Positions 39,251 to 48,641 are shown, counted from the first letter of the stretch. The stretch is 64,000 nt of DNA from 2-02-FULL-47-50 sp964479045 (GCA_964479045.1 CAYZJI010000001.1:310001-374000); one strand, 5' to 3'. Numbers and translations: made by a program. Notes: generated from the letters alone by a model not told the origin.

Positions 39251-40945
39251 ATGACCTCCGTAGTTGAATCATTATCCGGCGGGTTACCAGTGAGTAAAAC
39301 CGGACACCGGAAAGTGGCCGGCAGTTGGGGATTGTTGCTGGCATCAACGTTATTGTCCCTGCCACTGCTCGCTGTATTGGGCTCATTTCTGATCCCCGCG
39401 CCGGACATCTGGCGACATCTGCTGCAAACTGTTTTTGAAGAATATGTTTTCAATTCACTGATCCTGATGCTCGGGGTCGGAGGTCTCAGTCTGGTACTTG
39501 GTGTCGTGCCGGCGTGGCTGGTGACCATGTGCCGCTTTCCATTGAGCCGCACCCTGGAATGGGCGTTGCTACTGCCGCTCGCGATCCCGGCGTATATCAT
39601 CGCCTATACCTATACCGGTTTGCTGGAAACATCGGGCCCGGTCCAGACCCTGCTGCGTGGCATTACCGGTTGGCAGTATGGTGATTACTGGTTTCCCGCT
39701 ATTCGTTCCATGGGCGGCGCCATCACCATGCTTGCATTTGTACTTTACCCGTACATTTATTTAATCAGTCGCGCTGCTTTTATTGAACAATCGGTGTGCG
39801 CGTTGGAGGCCGCACGCACACTGGGTTGCGGGCCATATACAACCTTCATGCGTGTGGCCATACCATTGGCCCGTCCCGCGATTATTGTGGGACTGTCGCT
39901 GGTGCTGATGGAAACGCTGGCCGATTACGGGACTGTGCAGTATTTCGGGATATCTACATTCACCACGGGAATATTCAGAACGTGGTTTGGCCTTGGCAGT
40001 AGCGCGGCCGCGGCACAACTCTCTGCATTGTTGATGTTGTTTGTGCTGGTATTGATCTGTATTGAATCATGGTCACGACGCTTGCAACGTTATCATCATA
40101 CTTCCACACGCTACAGCACCCTCAATCAGAAAACATTGCGCGGCCGTTATGCCGTGCTGGCTTTTACGGTTTGCAGCCTGCCGGTATTCGCCGGATTTGT
40201 GATCCCGGTAAGCTTTCTGGTGAAGTCGGCATGGCTGACCTGGTCTGCAGTAGTGGATCAGCATTTTTTCAGATTGATGTGGAACAGTATCGGCCTGGCG
40301 CTCTGTGCCGCCGCACTCGCTGCACTGCTTGCCCTGTACATGGCTTATGGAAAACGCCATGCTGCAAATCGTGTGGCGACCATGGCTGTCAACATTGCCG
40401 GGATGGGCTATGCAATACCCGGAACGGTGATTGCTGTGGGTGTGATGTTGCCACTGGCGGCCATGGACAGGCTGATGGATACGCTGGCCCGCACGCATTT
40501 TGATTTCAGCACGGGCCTCCTGCTGAGCGGGACGCTGGTGGCGGTGATGTTTGCCTACATGGTGCGGTTTCTTGCGGTGTCCCTCAAAACCGTCGATGCA
40601 GGCCTCGCCAAAATCAAACCATCTATCGATGAAGCCGGCCGCAGTCATGGATTGAATTCCTATGCGCTGATCCGCAAGGTGCATATGCCGATGTTGCGCG
40701 GCAGTTTGCTGACGGCATTACTGCTGGTATTTGTTGATGTGCTGAAGGAATTACCGGCGACACTCATTCTGCGGCCATTCGATTTCAATACCCTGGCCAT
40801 ACGTGCATACGAACTCGCCAATGAGGAACGTCTGGCCGAAGCGGCGTGCCCGGCGCTCGCCATCGTACTGGCCGGCATCATCCCTGTCATCTATCTCAGC
40901 CGTTCCATATCAGAATCACGGCCTGGTTATGACCGCAGCGCTTGA
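39251..40945 (+). CDS. fbpB: Fe(III) ABC transporter, fused permease
   Basis: 564 residues, about twelve transmembrane helices in two homologous halves, as in FbpB/SfuB permeases. The EAA loops that dock the ATPase are visible in both halves: EAARTLGCGPYTTFMRVAIPLARPAI (split about 184-209) and DEAGRSHGLNSYALIRKVHMPML. Both are followed by a helix. A further sign is the late DVLKELPATLILRPFDFNTLAIR, typical of iron permeases. It overlaps the ATPase gene by 17 bases, so the subunits are probably translationally coupled. It forms the membrane channel for ferric iron. Confidence 0.94.
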   Translation: MTSVVESLSGGLPVSKTGHRKVAGSWGLLLASTLLSLPLLAVLGSFLIPAPDIWRHLLQTVFEEYVFNSLILMLGVGGLSLVLGVVPAWLVTMCRFPLSRTLEWALLLPLAIPAYIIAYTYTGLLETSGPVQTLLRGITGWQYGDYWFPAIRSMGGAITMLAFVLYPYIYLISRAAFIEQSVCALEAARTLGCGPYTTFMRVAIPLARPAIIVGLSLVLMETLADYGTVQYFGISTFTTGIFRTWFGLGSSAAAAQLSALLMLFVLVLICIESWSRRLQRYHHTSTRYSTLNQKTLRGRYAVLAFTVCSLPVFAGFVIPVSFLVKSAWLTWSAVVDQHFFRLMWNSIGLALCAAALAALLALYMAYGKRHAANRVATMAVNIAGMGYAIPGTVIAVGVMLPLAAMDRLMDTLARTHFDFSTGLLLSGTLVAVMFAYMVRFLAVSLKTVDAGLAKIKPSIDEAGRSHGLNSYALIRKVHMPMLRGSLLTALLLVFVDVLKELPATLILRPFDFNTLAIRAYELANEERLAEAACPALAIVLAGIIPVIYLSRSISESRPGYDRSA

Positions 40946-41978
40946 ACTCAAGAATATTTCGGTTGCGATCGAACGCCGGACGATACTGGATGATGTGTCG
41001 TTCACGTTGAAGGAAGGTGATATCGGCTGCCTGCTGGGACCGAGTGGCTGTGGCAAGACCACGCTGCTTCGGGCCATTGCCGGATTTGAAATGCCGGTAG
41101 CGGGCGAAATCTGGATCCGGGGCGTGCGGGTCAGTGATCTCAAACATCTGGTGCCGGTCGAGCAGCGCGAGGTTGGCATGGTGTTTCAGGATTATGCGCT
41201 GTTTCCACATCTCACGGTGAAAGAAAATATTGCTTTCGGTTTGCGCAATTACAAGGCGCAGAGACGCGAGATCCGCATCAACGAACTCGTCGCCTTGCTC
41301 GAAATCGGAGAGTTTCTGCACAAGTATCCGCACCGCCTGTCCGGAGGACAGCAGCAGCGCGTGGCGCTGGCGCGTGCAATTGCTTCACGTCCACGCATCC
41401 TGCTGCTGGACGAACCGTTTGCCAGTATGGATGTTGAATTGCGCGAACAACTGGCCAAGGAAGTGCGCAGCGTCCTGAAACAGGACGGCATCACTGCGGT
41501 CATGGTCAGCCACAACCAGTATGAAGCGTTTGCCATGGCGGATATTGCCGGTGTTATTAATGAGGGCAAATTGTTGCAATGGGATGTGGCTTTCAATCTT
41601 TATCATCGTCCTGCCAGTGCCTATGTGGCCGGGTTTATCGGAGAGGGTGTGTTTCTGCCGGGCAAAGTGAGCGGGGAACATCAGGTGGATATTGAGCTGG
41701 GAACCATTACCGGCAATCTTGCACTGGGTTATCCGATCGGGGCCTCTGTAGAAGTGCTGATACGCCCGGATGACATTATCCACGATGATCAGAGCGGCCT
41801 CACGGCCCGCGTCAAGGACAAGGCATTTCGCGGCGCGGAATTTCTCTACACACTCGCGCTGGAAAGTGGCGCCCGTGTGCAAAGTCTGGTGCCCAGTCAT
41901 CACAATCACCCGATTGATGAAGCGATCGGCATTCGTCTGGAAATCGATCATCTGGTGGTCTTCCCGGCCAGCCATTGA
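40929..41978 (+). CDS. fbpC: Fe(III) ABC transporter, ATPase
   Basis: 349 residues from ATG 40929, which overlaps the permease stop. Walker A GPSGCGKTTLL, Q-loop VFQDYALFPHLTV, signature LSGGQQQRVALARAIA, Walker B ILLLDEPFASMD and H-loop VSHNQ. The C-terminal part (about 235-349) is the TOBE-type domain found in FbpC, with VEVLIRPDDI. It powers import through the fused permease. The open frame extends 42 codons upstream, but that part overlaps permease coding and has no ABC features. It ends the three-gene iron operon; gcvH follows after 86 bases. Confidence 0.94.
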   Translation: MTAALELKNISVAIERRTILDDVSFTLKEGDIGCLLGPSGCGKTTLLRAIAGFEMPVAGEIWIRGVRVSDLKHLVPVEQREVGMVFQDYALFPHLTVKENIAFGLRNYKAQRREIRINELVALLEIGEFLHKYPHRLSGGQQQRVALARAIASRPRILLLDEPFASMDVELREQLAKEVRSVLKQDGITAVMVSHNQYEAFAMADIAGVINEGKLLQWDVAFNLYHRPASAYVAGFIGEGVFLPGKVSGEHQVDIELGTITGNLALGYPIGASVEVLIRPDDIIHDDQSGLTARVKDKAFRGAEFLYTLALESGARVQSLVPSHHNHPIDEAIGIRLEIDHLVVFPASH

Positions 41979-42064
41979 ACCGGAACGCGGTTCAATAATG
42001 TAATAATCAGTTCGTTTTTCCCTGCTACAATTAGTGAAAAAATACAATCGTCCTACGGTATACC

Positions 42065-42451
42065 ATGAGCCAGACTCCCGATGATCTTAAATATTCCGCT
42101 GCCCATACCTGGTGTGAGTTGCTGGAGGATGGCACGGTCAAGGTGGGCATCACGGATCATGCCCAGAAGGAACTGGGTGATATTGTTTTTGTGGAATTGC
42201 CGGAAGTGGAACGTGAATGTACCTCAGGTGAGGAATGCGCAGTAGTTGAATCCGTGAAATCAGCCTCGGACATTTACTGTCCGCTGTCAGGCGAGATCGT
42301 TTCCGTTAACGAGGCATTGCAGGACACCCCGGAAAAGATCAATACAGATCCTTACGGCGCCGGCTGGATATTTATTCTGCAACCGGCGGATGAAGCTGAT
42401 CTCGATGAGTTAATGAGTGCAGACGAGTACACCGAATCACTAGAAGAATAG
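42065..42451 (+). CDS. gcvH: glycine cleavage system H protein
   Basis: 128 residues, normal for GcvH. The lipoylation site is the Lys in VVESVKSASDIYCPLSG, and it starts with the usual KYSAAHTWCELLEDG. It shuttles the methylamine group of glycine between the P, T and L proteins. The gcvT and gcvP genes are not nearby, so this copy is solitary; lone H proteins can also take part in lipoate transfer. It forms a tight run with tpx (9-base gap) and dgkA. Confidence 0.96.
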   Translation: MSQTPDDLKYSAAHTWCELLEDGTVKVGITDHAQKELGDIVFVELPEVERECTSGEECAVVESVKSASDIYCPLSGEIVSVNEALQDTPEKINTDPYGAGWIFILQPADEADLDELMSADEYTESLEE

Positions 42452-42460
42452 GAGCAGAAC

Positions 42461-42958
42461 ATGGCGAAGATAACTCTCAAGGGCAACACGATACATACCA
42501 ACGGTGAATTGCCGAAAACCGGAGAGAAGGCACCGGATTTCATGCTGGTGGACGGCGATTTGAACAACGTTACACTGGCCACTTACAAGGGCAAGAAAAA
42601 ATTGCTGAACATCGTTCCGAGTCTCGACACACCCGTCTGCGCGATTTCCACCAAGCGTTTCAATGATGCCGCAAAAACGAAAACCGACACGGTGTTTCTC
42701 ATGATCTCGGCGGACCTGCCGTTTGCCATGAAACGGTTTTGCGCCGCTGAAGGTGCTGCCAATGTTATCCCGCTGGCCCTGATGCGCTCACGCAAATTTG
42801 CCAAGGATTATGGTGTCTTGATTGAAGATGGTCCGCTGGCCGGCATCACCGCGCGAGCAGTCGTTGTACTGGACGCCAATGACAAGGTGGTCTATACGCA
42901 ACTGGTGCCGGAAATCGCGCAGGAACCGGATTACGAAAAAGCCCTCGCGGCGCTCTGA
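42461..42958 (+). CDS. tpx: thiol peroxidase Tpx
   Basis: 165 residues, a full-length atypical 2-Cys peroxiredoxin. The peroxidatic Cys is in LDTPVCAISTKRFN, preceded by LNIVPSLDTPVC as in E. coli Tpx (IFPSIDTGVC). The resolving Cys is in MKRFCAAEG. It reduces hydrogen and alkyl hydroperoxides using thioredoxin. Ribosome site AGGAG lies six bases before the ATG. Oxidative-stress control is likely but no operator is seen. Confidence 0.97.
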   Translation: MAKITLKGNTIHTNGELPKTGEKAPDFMLVDGDLNNVTLATYKGKKKLLNIVPSLDTPVCAISTKRFNDAAKTKTDTVFLMISADLPFAMKRFCAAEGAANVIPLALMRSRKFAKDYGVLIEDGPLAGITARAVVVLDANDKVVYTQLVPEIAQEPDYEKALAAL

Positions 42959-42978
42959 TATCTGTTCAAGGACGGTTC

Positions 42979-43341
42979 ATGACTGCAAAAGGCAGTAGTG
43001 GAATTCTGCGGCTCTACAAGGCCACACTCTATTCATTACAGGGATTGCGTGCCGCGTTCAGGCATGAAGCAGCATTTCGTGAAGAAGTCTTCCTGTCCAT
43101 CATACTCATTCCTCTGGGTGTGTGGCTGGGCGAAACCGGTGTTGAACGGGCGTTGCTGATTGGCAGCCTGTTACTGGTGTTGATAGTGGAATTAATCAAT
43201 TCTGCAATTGAGGCCGTGGTGGACCGTATCAGCGATGAGCGGCACGAACTTTCCGGCCGCGCCAAGGATGTGGGTTCCGCCGCAGTTCTCATTGCATTGA
43301 TTAACGTAATTGTGATCTGGTCGATGGTTTTATTTATTTGA
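42979..43341 (+). CDS. dgkA: diacylglycerol kinase
   Basis: 120 residues with three transmembrane helices, the plan of the small integral-membrane prokaryotic enzyme. Family motifs are FRHEAAFREEVFLSIILIPLG (split 29-49) and VELINSAIEAVVDRISDERHELSGRAKDVGSAAV, in which the conserved acidic and Asn residues form the active site. It phosphorylates diacylglycerol released during synthesis of periplasmic glucans and lipopolysaccharide changes. The gene follows tpx by 20 bases and is followed by an LpxR-like gene, a second lipid-related envelope function. Confidence 0.97.
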   Translation: MTAKGSSGILRLYKATLYSLQGLRAAFRHEAAFREEVFLSIILIPLGVWLGETGVERALLIGSLLLVLIVELINSAIEAVVDRISDERHELSGRAKDVGSAAVLIALINVIVIWSMVLFI

Positions 43342-43360
43342 TGATGAATACTTCCCGTGC

Positions 43361-44398
43361 ATGGGAAACAGATTAGTCATCCTCCTCATCTGCACGCTTG
43401 TTGCCAGCGACCTCCGTGCCGATCACCAGTCGCCGGAAAACACCTGGACCTTTACCTTTCGTTTTGAAAATGATCTGTTTGCCAGTACGGACCGGAACTA
43501 CACCAATGGCATCAAATTAAGCTGGATTTCACCGGACCTCGACTGGTTCAAGGACAGTCACAATCTGCCCGGGTGGGGCAAAACCCTTGTAGAAAAACTG
43601 CCGTTCAGTGGCGTTGTAGATCGGCAGCGCAATATCGTGTTCTCCATCGGCCAGAATATTTTTACGCCGGACAACACAGATGTGCGTGAACTGATCGTTG
43701 ATGATCGTCCCTATGCCGGCTGGTTGTATGGGAGCGCTGCGTTTCATACCAAAAATTACCGGCATCTGGACACGCTCGAAATCCAGGCCGGATTCACCGG
43801 CCCGCTTTCGTTTGCCGAACAAGCACAGAATTTTATTCATGATCTGCGCAACATTGATAATGCAGAAGGCTGGAACAACCAGATTGAAAATGAGCCCGGA
43901 CTGGTCCTGATCTATGAACACAAGGACCGGGTCATTACGCCGGGTTCGCTTTCAGGACTGGCGTTTGATGCAATTACACATCATGGTGCTGCCGCAGGAA
44001 ATATTTATACCTATGCCAATGCGGGACTCGAAATGCGTTTTGGCTGGAATCTGCCGACTGACTTTGGCACTTCCCTGATTCGACCGGGTGGCGAGACCAA
44101 TGCACCGGCCGATACACAGGATCCGCGCTTTCAGCAGACTGGTCATGGTTTCAGTCTGCACGGATTTGCAGCGGTCACCGGCCGGGTGGTGCTGAGAGAT
44201 ATCTTTCTCGATGGTAATACCTTCCGCGACAGTCACAGTGTCGACAAGGAATGGCTGGTGGGAGATTTTATTGTGGGGGCCAGTCTGATTTTTGACAGCT
44301 TCAAACTTTCCTACGCGCAGGTCTTCCGCACCGAAGAATTCGAGGGCCAGGACGGCAGCCATAATTTTGGCTCGGTCAGTATTTCCTATACTTACTAA
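43361..44398 (+). CDS. LpxR-family outer-membrane lipid A deacylase-like protein
   Basis: 345 residues. Signal peptide about 1-20 (LVILLICTLVASDLRA). The mature start TFRFENDLFASTDRNYTNGIKLSW holds the Asn-Asp pair and the downstream Ser/Thr region of the LpxR (DUF2219) family, and DDRPYAGWLYGS is its other signature. The last residue is aromatic (SVSISYTY), as expected for an outer-membrane beta barrel. LpxR removes the 3' acyl chain pair from lipid A in Salmonella. Whether this relative has that activity is not known. It begins 19 bases after dgkA. Confidence 0.88.
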   Translation: MGNRLVILLICTLVASDLRADHQSPENTWTFTFRFENDLFASTDRNYTNGIKLSWISPDLDWFKDSHNLPGWGKTLVEKLPFSGVVDRQRNIVFSIGQNIFTPDNTDVRELIVDDRPYAGWLYGSAAFHTKNYRHLDTLEIQAGFTGPLSFAEQAQNFIHDLRNIDNAEGWNNQIENEPGLVLIYEHKDRVITPGSLSGLAFDAITHHGAAAGNIYTYANAGLEMRFGWNLPTDFGTSLIRPGGETNAPADTQDPRFQQTGHGFSLHGFAAVTGRVVLRDIFLDGNTFRDSHSVDKEWLVGDFIVGASLIFDSFKLSYAQVFRTEEFEGQDGSHNFGSVSISYTY

Positions 44399-44418
44399 CT
44401 TGTTCTACTGTTGATTAC

Positions 44419-45195
44419 TCACGCTACGCTACACACCGGACACTTCGGATCTTTCGGCAACCGTGCGCTGTGCCATTCCATGTTCATCGCATCGAAGATC
44501 AACAGGCGGCCTTCGAGCGTGTTGCCTATCCCCATGATCAACTTCATGGTTTCACAGGCCTGGATGCTGCCCATGATACCGAGCAAAGGCGCTATCACGC
44601 CATTCGCAGTGCAGGTCTGATCGACTTCCGCATCATGGCCGTACAGACAGCGATAGCAGGGTGAATCCGGATTCTGCGGGTTGAATACACTTACCTGTGC
44701 TTCAAAGCGGATGGCAGCTGCTGAAACCAGCGGGGTTTTGTTTTTCACACAGGCAGAGTTGATCGCAAAGCGTGTGTTGAAATTGTCACTGGCATCCACG
44801 ACCACATCCGCTGCCGCTACTTCTTTGTGCAATTCCGGTTCATCCAGTTTGTGATCAATAGCAGTGATTTTGATATGCGGATTTAATGCGGTCAGGTATT
44901 CGCGCGCGGAATCGACTTTAAGTTTTCCGATATCAGGCGTGGCATGAATGATCTGCCGCTGCAGGTTGGACAGATCAACCCGATCATGATCAACGATCAC
45001 CAGATGTCCGGCACCGCCTGCTGCAAGATAGGCGGATGCCGAGGAACCCAATCCACCCAGACCGATGATCAGCACACGCGCATTCGCCAGACGTTGTTGG
45101 CCTTCGGCATCAATTTCCGGCAGCATCATCTGCCGGCTGTAACGCAGCAGTTCTTCGTCACTGAGCGCTGGCGCCGGTTTATTTTTCGCCGTCAT
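44419..45195 (-). CDS. MoeB/ThiF/HesA-family adenylyltransferase
   Basis: 258 residues. Nucleotide-binding VLIIGLGGLGSSASAYLAAGG, the Arg finger in NLQRQIIH, Asp in DASDNFNTR, and two zinc-binding CxxC pairs (CYRCLYG and CPVCSV). It would adenylate the C-terminal Gly-Gly of a ThiS/MoaD-like sulfur carrier, in molybdopterin or thiamine synthesis. There is no C-terminal rhodanese domain, as in E. coli MoeB. It follows prmC and a small ORF, so it may be co-transcribed with prfA-prmC, an arrangement often seen for moeB-like genes in proteobacteria. Start ATG 45195 overlaps the small ORF. MoeB and ThiF cannot be separated from sequence alone. Confidence 0.92.
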   Translation of the reverse strand: MTAKNKPAPALSDEELLRYSRQMMLPEIDAEGQQRLANARVLIIGLGGLGSSASAYLAAGGAGHLVIVDHDRVDLSNLQRQIIHATPDIGKLKVDSAREYLTALNPHIKITAIDHKLDEPELHKEVAAADVVVDASDNFNTRFAINSACVKNKTPLVSAAAIRFEAQVSVFNPQNPDSPCYRCLYGHDAEVDQTCTANGVIAPLLGIMGSIQACETMKLIMGIGNTLEGRLLIFDAMNMEWHSARLPKDPKCPVCSVA

Positions 45196-45355
45196 GGGTT
45201 CTCCGGGATTGATGATTGTGCTCTGTATTCTTCTCCCGCCAACGTTGATGGGCAACATAAATTCCACGCAGACGTTCGTGCCAGTCAGGCAGGTTCTGTT
45301 GCTCACGCCGGTTCTCATCCATGAATCGTTTCAGTTTTTGTAAAAGACCGGTCAT
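45179..45355 (-). CDS. small hydrophilic protein of unknown function
   Basis: 58 residues, starting at an ATG four bases after the prmC stop and overlapping the next gene by 17 bases, so it fits snugly in the operon. The sequence is highly charged and helical (GLLQKLKRFMDENRREQQ, then DWHERLRGIYVAHQRWREK), with several aromatic residues. No domain, signal or membrane segment is seen. I do not recognise it. Position and the tight fit argue that it is a real gene; there is no obvious ribosome site, so coupling to prmC is likely. Confidence 0.55.
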   Translation of the reverse strand: MTGLLQKLKRFMDENRREQQNLPDWHERLRGIYVAHQRWREKNTEHNHQSRRTHDGEK

Positions 45356-45359
45356 GGCA

Positions 45360-46217
45360 TTACGCAGCCCGTTGTGCGCCGGTGACACGTTCAAGTCCGG
45401 CGAAATCCCTGTATGTGTTGACGTCTGTATATCCTGCAGCTTTAAAAAGATCACGAATTGCCGCTGCCTGATCATAACCATGTTCCAGCAGCAGCCAGCC
45501 ATGCGGCTGTAAAGAACCTGACGCATACCGGATGATAGTGCGTATTGCCTCAAGACCATCTTTGCCGCCGCGCAGGGCCAGCCGGGGTTCATGTACAACC
45601 CCATCGCCCTGAAGGTGTTGATCCTGATCCGGAATATAGGGCGGATTACTGACGATCAGATCAAAACGCTCATGGATATTTTCAAACCAGTGACTGACAA
45701 CAAAATGAATATTGTTGAGTTGGTGTCTTGTTGCGTTGTCCTGTGCTACGGCCAGTGCAGCAGGGCTGATATCCGTCGCCGTGATCCGGCACTGAGGACG
45801 TTCCCGCGCAATCGCCAGCGCAATAGCACCGCTGCCGGTACCAAGGTCGGCAATCGCGGATGGCGTATCAGCCGGAATATGTTCAAGCGCAGCTTCAACC
45901 AGCGTTTCCGTTTCGGGACGCGGAATCAGTGTGTGTTCATTCACATGCAATGACATGGACCAGAATTCCTTCATGCCGGTGAGATAGGCCACAGGGTTTT
46001 TGGCCCGGCGTCGGGCAATCAGATCCTGGTATTGCATAACACGGTCGGCCGACAGAACCTGTTGTGATTCGGCATAAAGCTTTGCACGTTCAGATTTCAG
46101 TACTGTGCACAGGAGAATTTCCGCATCGAGCCGCGGTGTAGCCGAGACAGCCAGTTGCTGTTCAGCTTCCCGCAACAGATGCTGTATGGTCATTCCGGCA
46201 TGCATGTTGTCACTCAC
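45360..46217 (-). CDS. prmC: release factor glutamine methyltransferase PrmC (HemK)
   Basis: 285 residues. SAM-binding IADLGTGSGAIALAIA, and NPPYIPDQD, the NPPY motif that holds the target glutamine. An N-terminal helical domain (about 1-75) binds the release factor. It methylates the GGQ glutamine of RF1 and RF2, and prfA (RF1) is the gene immediately upstream. The start is probably GTG 46217, overlapping the prfA stop by eight bases (GTGAGTGA); ATG 46205 and ATG 46193 are alternatives. Confidence 0.97.
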   Translation of the reverse strand: MSDNMHAGMTIQHLLREAEQQLAVSATPRLDAEILLCTVLKSERAKLYAESQQVLSADRVMQYQDLIARRRAKNPVAYLTGMKEFWSMSLHVNEHTLIPRPETETLVEAALEHIPADTPSAIADLGTGSGAIALAIARERPQCRITATDISPAALAVAQDNATRHQLNNIHFVVSHWFENIHERFDLIVSNPPYIPDQDQHLQGDGVVHEPRLALRGGKDGLEAIRTIIRYASGSLQPHGWLLLEHGYDQAAAIRDLFKAAGYTDVNTYRDFAGLERVTGAQRAA

Positions 46218-47292
46218 TCAGGGCGGCCAGCTGATCCGCCTGATATTCATTAATTAATGGATCAATCACCATGTCCATTTTGCCTTCGACGAACTCATCC
46301 AGATTATACAGCGTCAGGTTGATGCGATGATCGGTCACGCGGCTCTGCGGGAAATTATAGGTCCGGATCCGCTCCGAGCGATCACCGCTGCCAATCAGAG
46401 TACGGCGGTTGGCAGCCTGCTCGGCAAGTTGCTTTTCACGCTGGGCATTGAGGATGCGCGCTTTTAATAATGACATGGCCCGTGCACGGTTCTTGTGTTG
46501 AGAGCGTTCATCCTGGCATTCCACCACGGTACCGGTTGGAAGATGAGTGATGCGGATGGCGGAATCGGTTTTATTGACATGTTGGCCGCCGGCACCGGAC
46601 GCGCGAAAAGTGTCCACGCGCAGATCGGCGGGGTTGATTTCAATGTCATGGATTTCATCCACTTCCGGCATCACGGCAACCGTGCACGCTGACGTATGCA
46701 CGCGGCCCTGTGCTTCGGTTTCGGGCACGCGTTGCACACGATGGGCGCCGGATTCAAACTTGAGCCGGGAATAGGCGCCGGCGCCGATCAGGCGCATGAT
46801 CACTTCGCGGTAACCGGACAGATCACTCTCTGAAGCACTCAGAACTTCCGTCTTCCAGCCACGGGATTCTGCGTAACGCGTGTACATGCGCATGAGTGTT
46901 CCGGCAAACAACGCCGCTTCCTCGCCGCCGGTGCCGGCCCGGATTTCGAGAAAGATATTGCTGTCGTCCGCCGGATCTTTTGGCAAGAGCAGTCGTTGCA
47001 AATCCAGTTCCAGCCGATCGCGCCGGGATTCCGCTTCCTTCATTTCCTCCACGGCCAGTTCGCGCATGGCCTTGTCGGTATCTTTCTGCATTTCTTTTGC
47101 AGTGACGATATCGTCTGATGCCTTGCGATAGTCCCGGTAACAATATACTACCGGCCGGACTTCTGCGTACTCTTTGGAAAGCTCACGGAATTTTTTCTGA
47201 TCATTGATCACCGCCGGGGCAGCCAGTAGCGCATCCAGTTCCAGCAACCGTTCAGTGAGTTTTTCCAGTTTGTTAATCAGACTGTCTTTCAT
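46210..47292 (-). CDS. prfA: peptide chain release factor 1
   Basis: 360 residues, the same as E. coli RF1. The GGQ motif is in RASGAGGQHVNKTDSAIRI, and the anticodon-like region is around HRVQRVPETEAQGRVHTSA, with the downstream codon-recognition part PxT-like sequence near it. ETEAQGR and the following IHTS-like stretch are typical of RF1 rather than RF2. It terminates translation at UAA and UAG. prmC, whose product methylates this protein, overlaps its end. It follows hemA after about 65 bases on the same strand, an order also found in E. coli (hemA-prfA-prmC). Confidence 0.98.
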   Translation of the reverse strand: MKDSLINKLEKLTERLLELDALLAAPAVINDQKKFRELSKEYAEVRPVVYCYRDYRKASDDIVTAKEMQKDTDKAMRELAVEEMKEAESRRDRLELDLQRLLLPKDPADDSNIFLEIRAGTGGEEAALFAGTLMRMYTRYAESRGWKTEVLSASESDLSGYREVIMRLIGAGAYSRLKFESGAHRVQRVPETEAQGRVHTSACTVAVMPEVDEIHDIEINPADLRVDTFRASGAGGQHVNKTDSAIRITHLPTGTVVECQDERSQHKNRARAMSLLKARILNAQREKQLAEQAANRRTLIGSGDRSERIRTYNFPQSRVTDHRINLTLYNLDEFVEGKMDMVIDPLINEYQADQLAALSE

Positions 47293-47357
47293 GGTGTATT
47301 AATCAGGCATAAATAAATTTTTTGTGGTCCCGTGAGACCGGGAAGAGTACAGGATTG

Positions 47358-48641
47358 CTACTGGCCCGACTGCGGATCAGAATTGCCGGAAGATTTGAGA
47401 TTGAAAAGTTCCTGTGCGGCGGAGAGCAAATCATCGCGTCCATCGGCGCCCGCCGTGCGCAATTGGGTGCTGGGTGCGTGTATGAGTTTGTTGGTCAAGG
47501 TATGCGTGACGTCCTGCAGAATCTTTTCAGGATCAGCGCCTGCGCGCAGCCGTTGCTGGGCACTCTTCAGGACTTCATCCTGTATGGAGTAGGCCTGATC
47601 ACGCAGGGCACGGATGGTGGAGACGGCATCCAGGGAGTTCAACCAGTCCATGAAATGGATCACCTGGGTATCGATGATTTCTTCCGCCTGCAATGCCGCC
47701 TGCTTGCGGTTGCGCAGGTTTTCCTGAATCACATCTCTCAGATCATCCACGGTGTAGAGGAACACGTCTTCCAGTTCACCCGCCTCGGGTTCGATGTCGC
47801 GGGGTATGGCGATGTCGACCAGAAACATCGGCCTGTGTTTGCGGGCTTTGATGGCACGTTCGATGGCCCCCTTGCCGAGGATGGGCAACTGGCTGGCTGT
47901 AGATGAAATTACAATATCCGCTTCTGCCAGATGTAACGGGATATCACCCAGCATGATCGCGTAGGCGGAATATTCGCTGGCAATATGCTGGGCCCGCTCC
48001 AGTGTGCGATTGGCGATGATCATGCGCTTGAGTCCATGCTCGTGCAGATGACGGGCAGCAAGTTCAATGGTATCGCCGGCGCCTATCAACAGTGCCGTCT
48101 GGTCCGAGAGATTGCCAAAGATCTGTTGTGCGAGCCGCACCGCGGCAAACGCCACGGAGACCGGATGCGTGCCGATATGCGTGCTGGTACGAATCTGTTT
48201 GGCTACCCGGAACGAATGTTGAAACAGGCGGCTCAACAGTTTGCCGATGCTGCCCGCCTTGAGCGCGGCTTGATAGGCACTCTTCAACTGCCCCAGTACC
48301 TGCGGCTCCCCCAGTACCATGGAATCAAGTCCCGAGGCGACCCGCAGGATATGTTTTACCGCATTGGCATCCGGATATTTATAAATGAATGGTTGCAGCT
48401 GGTCCTGACGAATGCCATGAAATTCTGAAAACCAGCGGATGGGTTTCTGATCGATGCTTTGATCCAGACTGCAATAGACCTCGGTACGATTGCAGGTGGA
48501 GAGTATGGCGGCCTCCTGAATACCGGTTTCACCCTTCAGTTGCTGGAGTGCGCCCGGCATGACATCCGCCCCAAAGCTGATGCGTTCGCGCAGTTCAACG
48601 GGGGCAGTGGTATGGTTAACGCCAAAGGCGAGCAGTGACAT
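47358..48641 (-). CDS. hemA: glutamyl-tRNA reductase
   Basis: 427 residues from ATG 48641, which gives the canonical MSLLAFGVNHTTAPVELRERISF. The catalytic Cys is in ILSTCNRTEVYC. Other landmarks are GEPQVLGQLKSAY, the NADPH-binding ALLIGAGDTIELAARHL, and MFLVDIAIPRDIEP. It makes glutamate-1-semialdehyde from Glu-tRNA, the first committed step of tetrapyrrole synthesis. The open frame reaches 48842, but the extra 67 residues do not resemble the family. It heads the run hemA-prfA-prmC and diverges from a TPR lipoprotein gene beside lolB-ispE, as in many gammaproteobacteria. Confidence 0.97.
   Translation of the reverse strand: MSLLAFGVNHTTAPVELRERISFGADVMPGALQQLKGETGIQEAAILSTCNRTEVYCSLDQSIDQKPIRWFSEFHGIRQDQLQPFIYKYPDANAVKHILRVASGLDSMVLGEPQVLGQLKSAYQAALKAGSIGKLLSRLFQHSFRVAKQIRTSTHIGTHPVSVAFAAVRLAQQIFGNLSDQTALLIGAGDTIELAARHLHEHGLKRMIIANRTLERAQHIASEYSAYAIMLGDIPLHLAEADIVISSTASQLPILGKGAIERAIKARKHRPMFLVDIAIPRDIEPEAGELEDVFLYTVDDLRDVIQENLRNRKQAALQAEEIIDTQVIHFMDWLNSLDAVSTIRALRDQAYSIQDEVLKSAQQRLRAGADPEKILQDVTHTLTNKLIHAPSTQLRTAGADGRDDLLSAAQELFNLKSSGNSDPQSGQ

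Noticed and set aside
40803..40928. Upstream extension of the iron-transporter ATPase
   Set aside because: This part lies within the permease coding region and has no ABC-type residues; ATG 40929 gives the normal family start.
47322..47906. Plus-strand ORF of 194 codons opposite hemA
   Set aside because: It mirrors the hemA coding frame and has no domain features.
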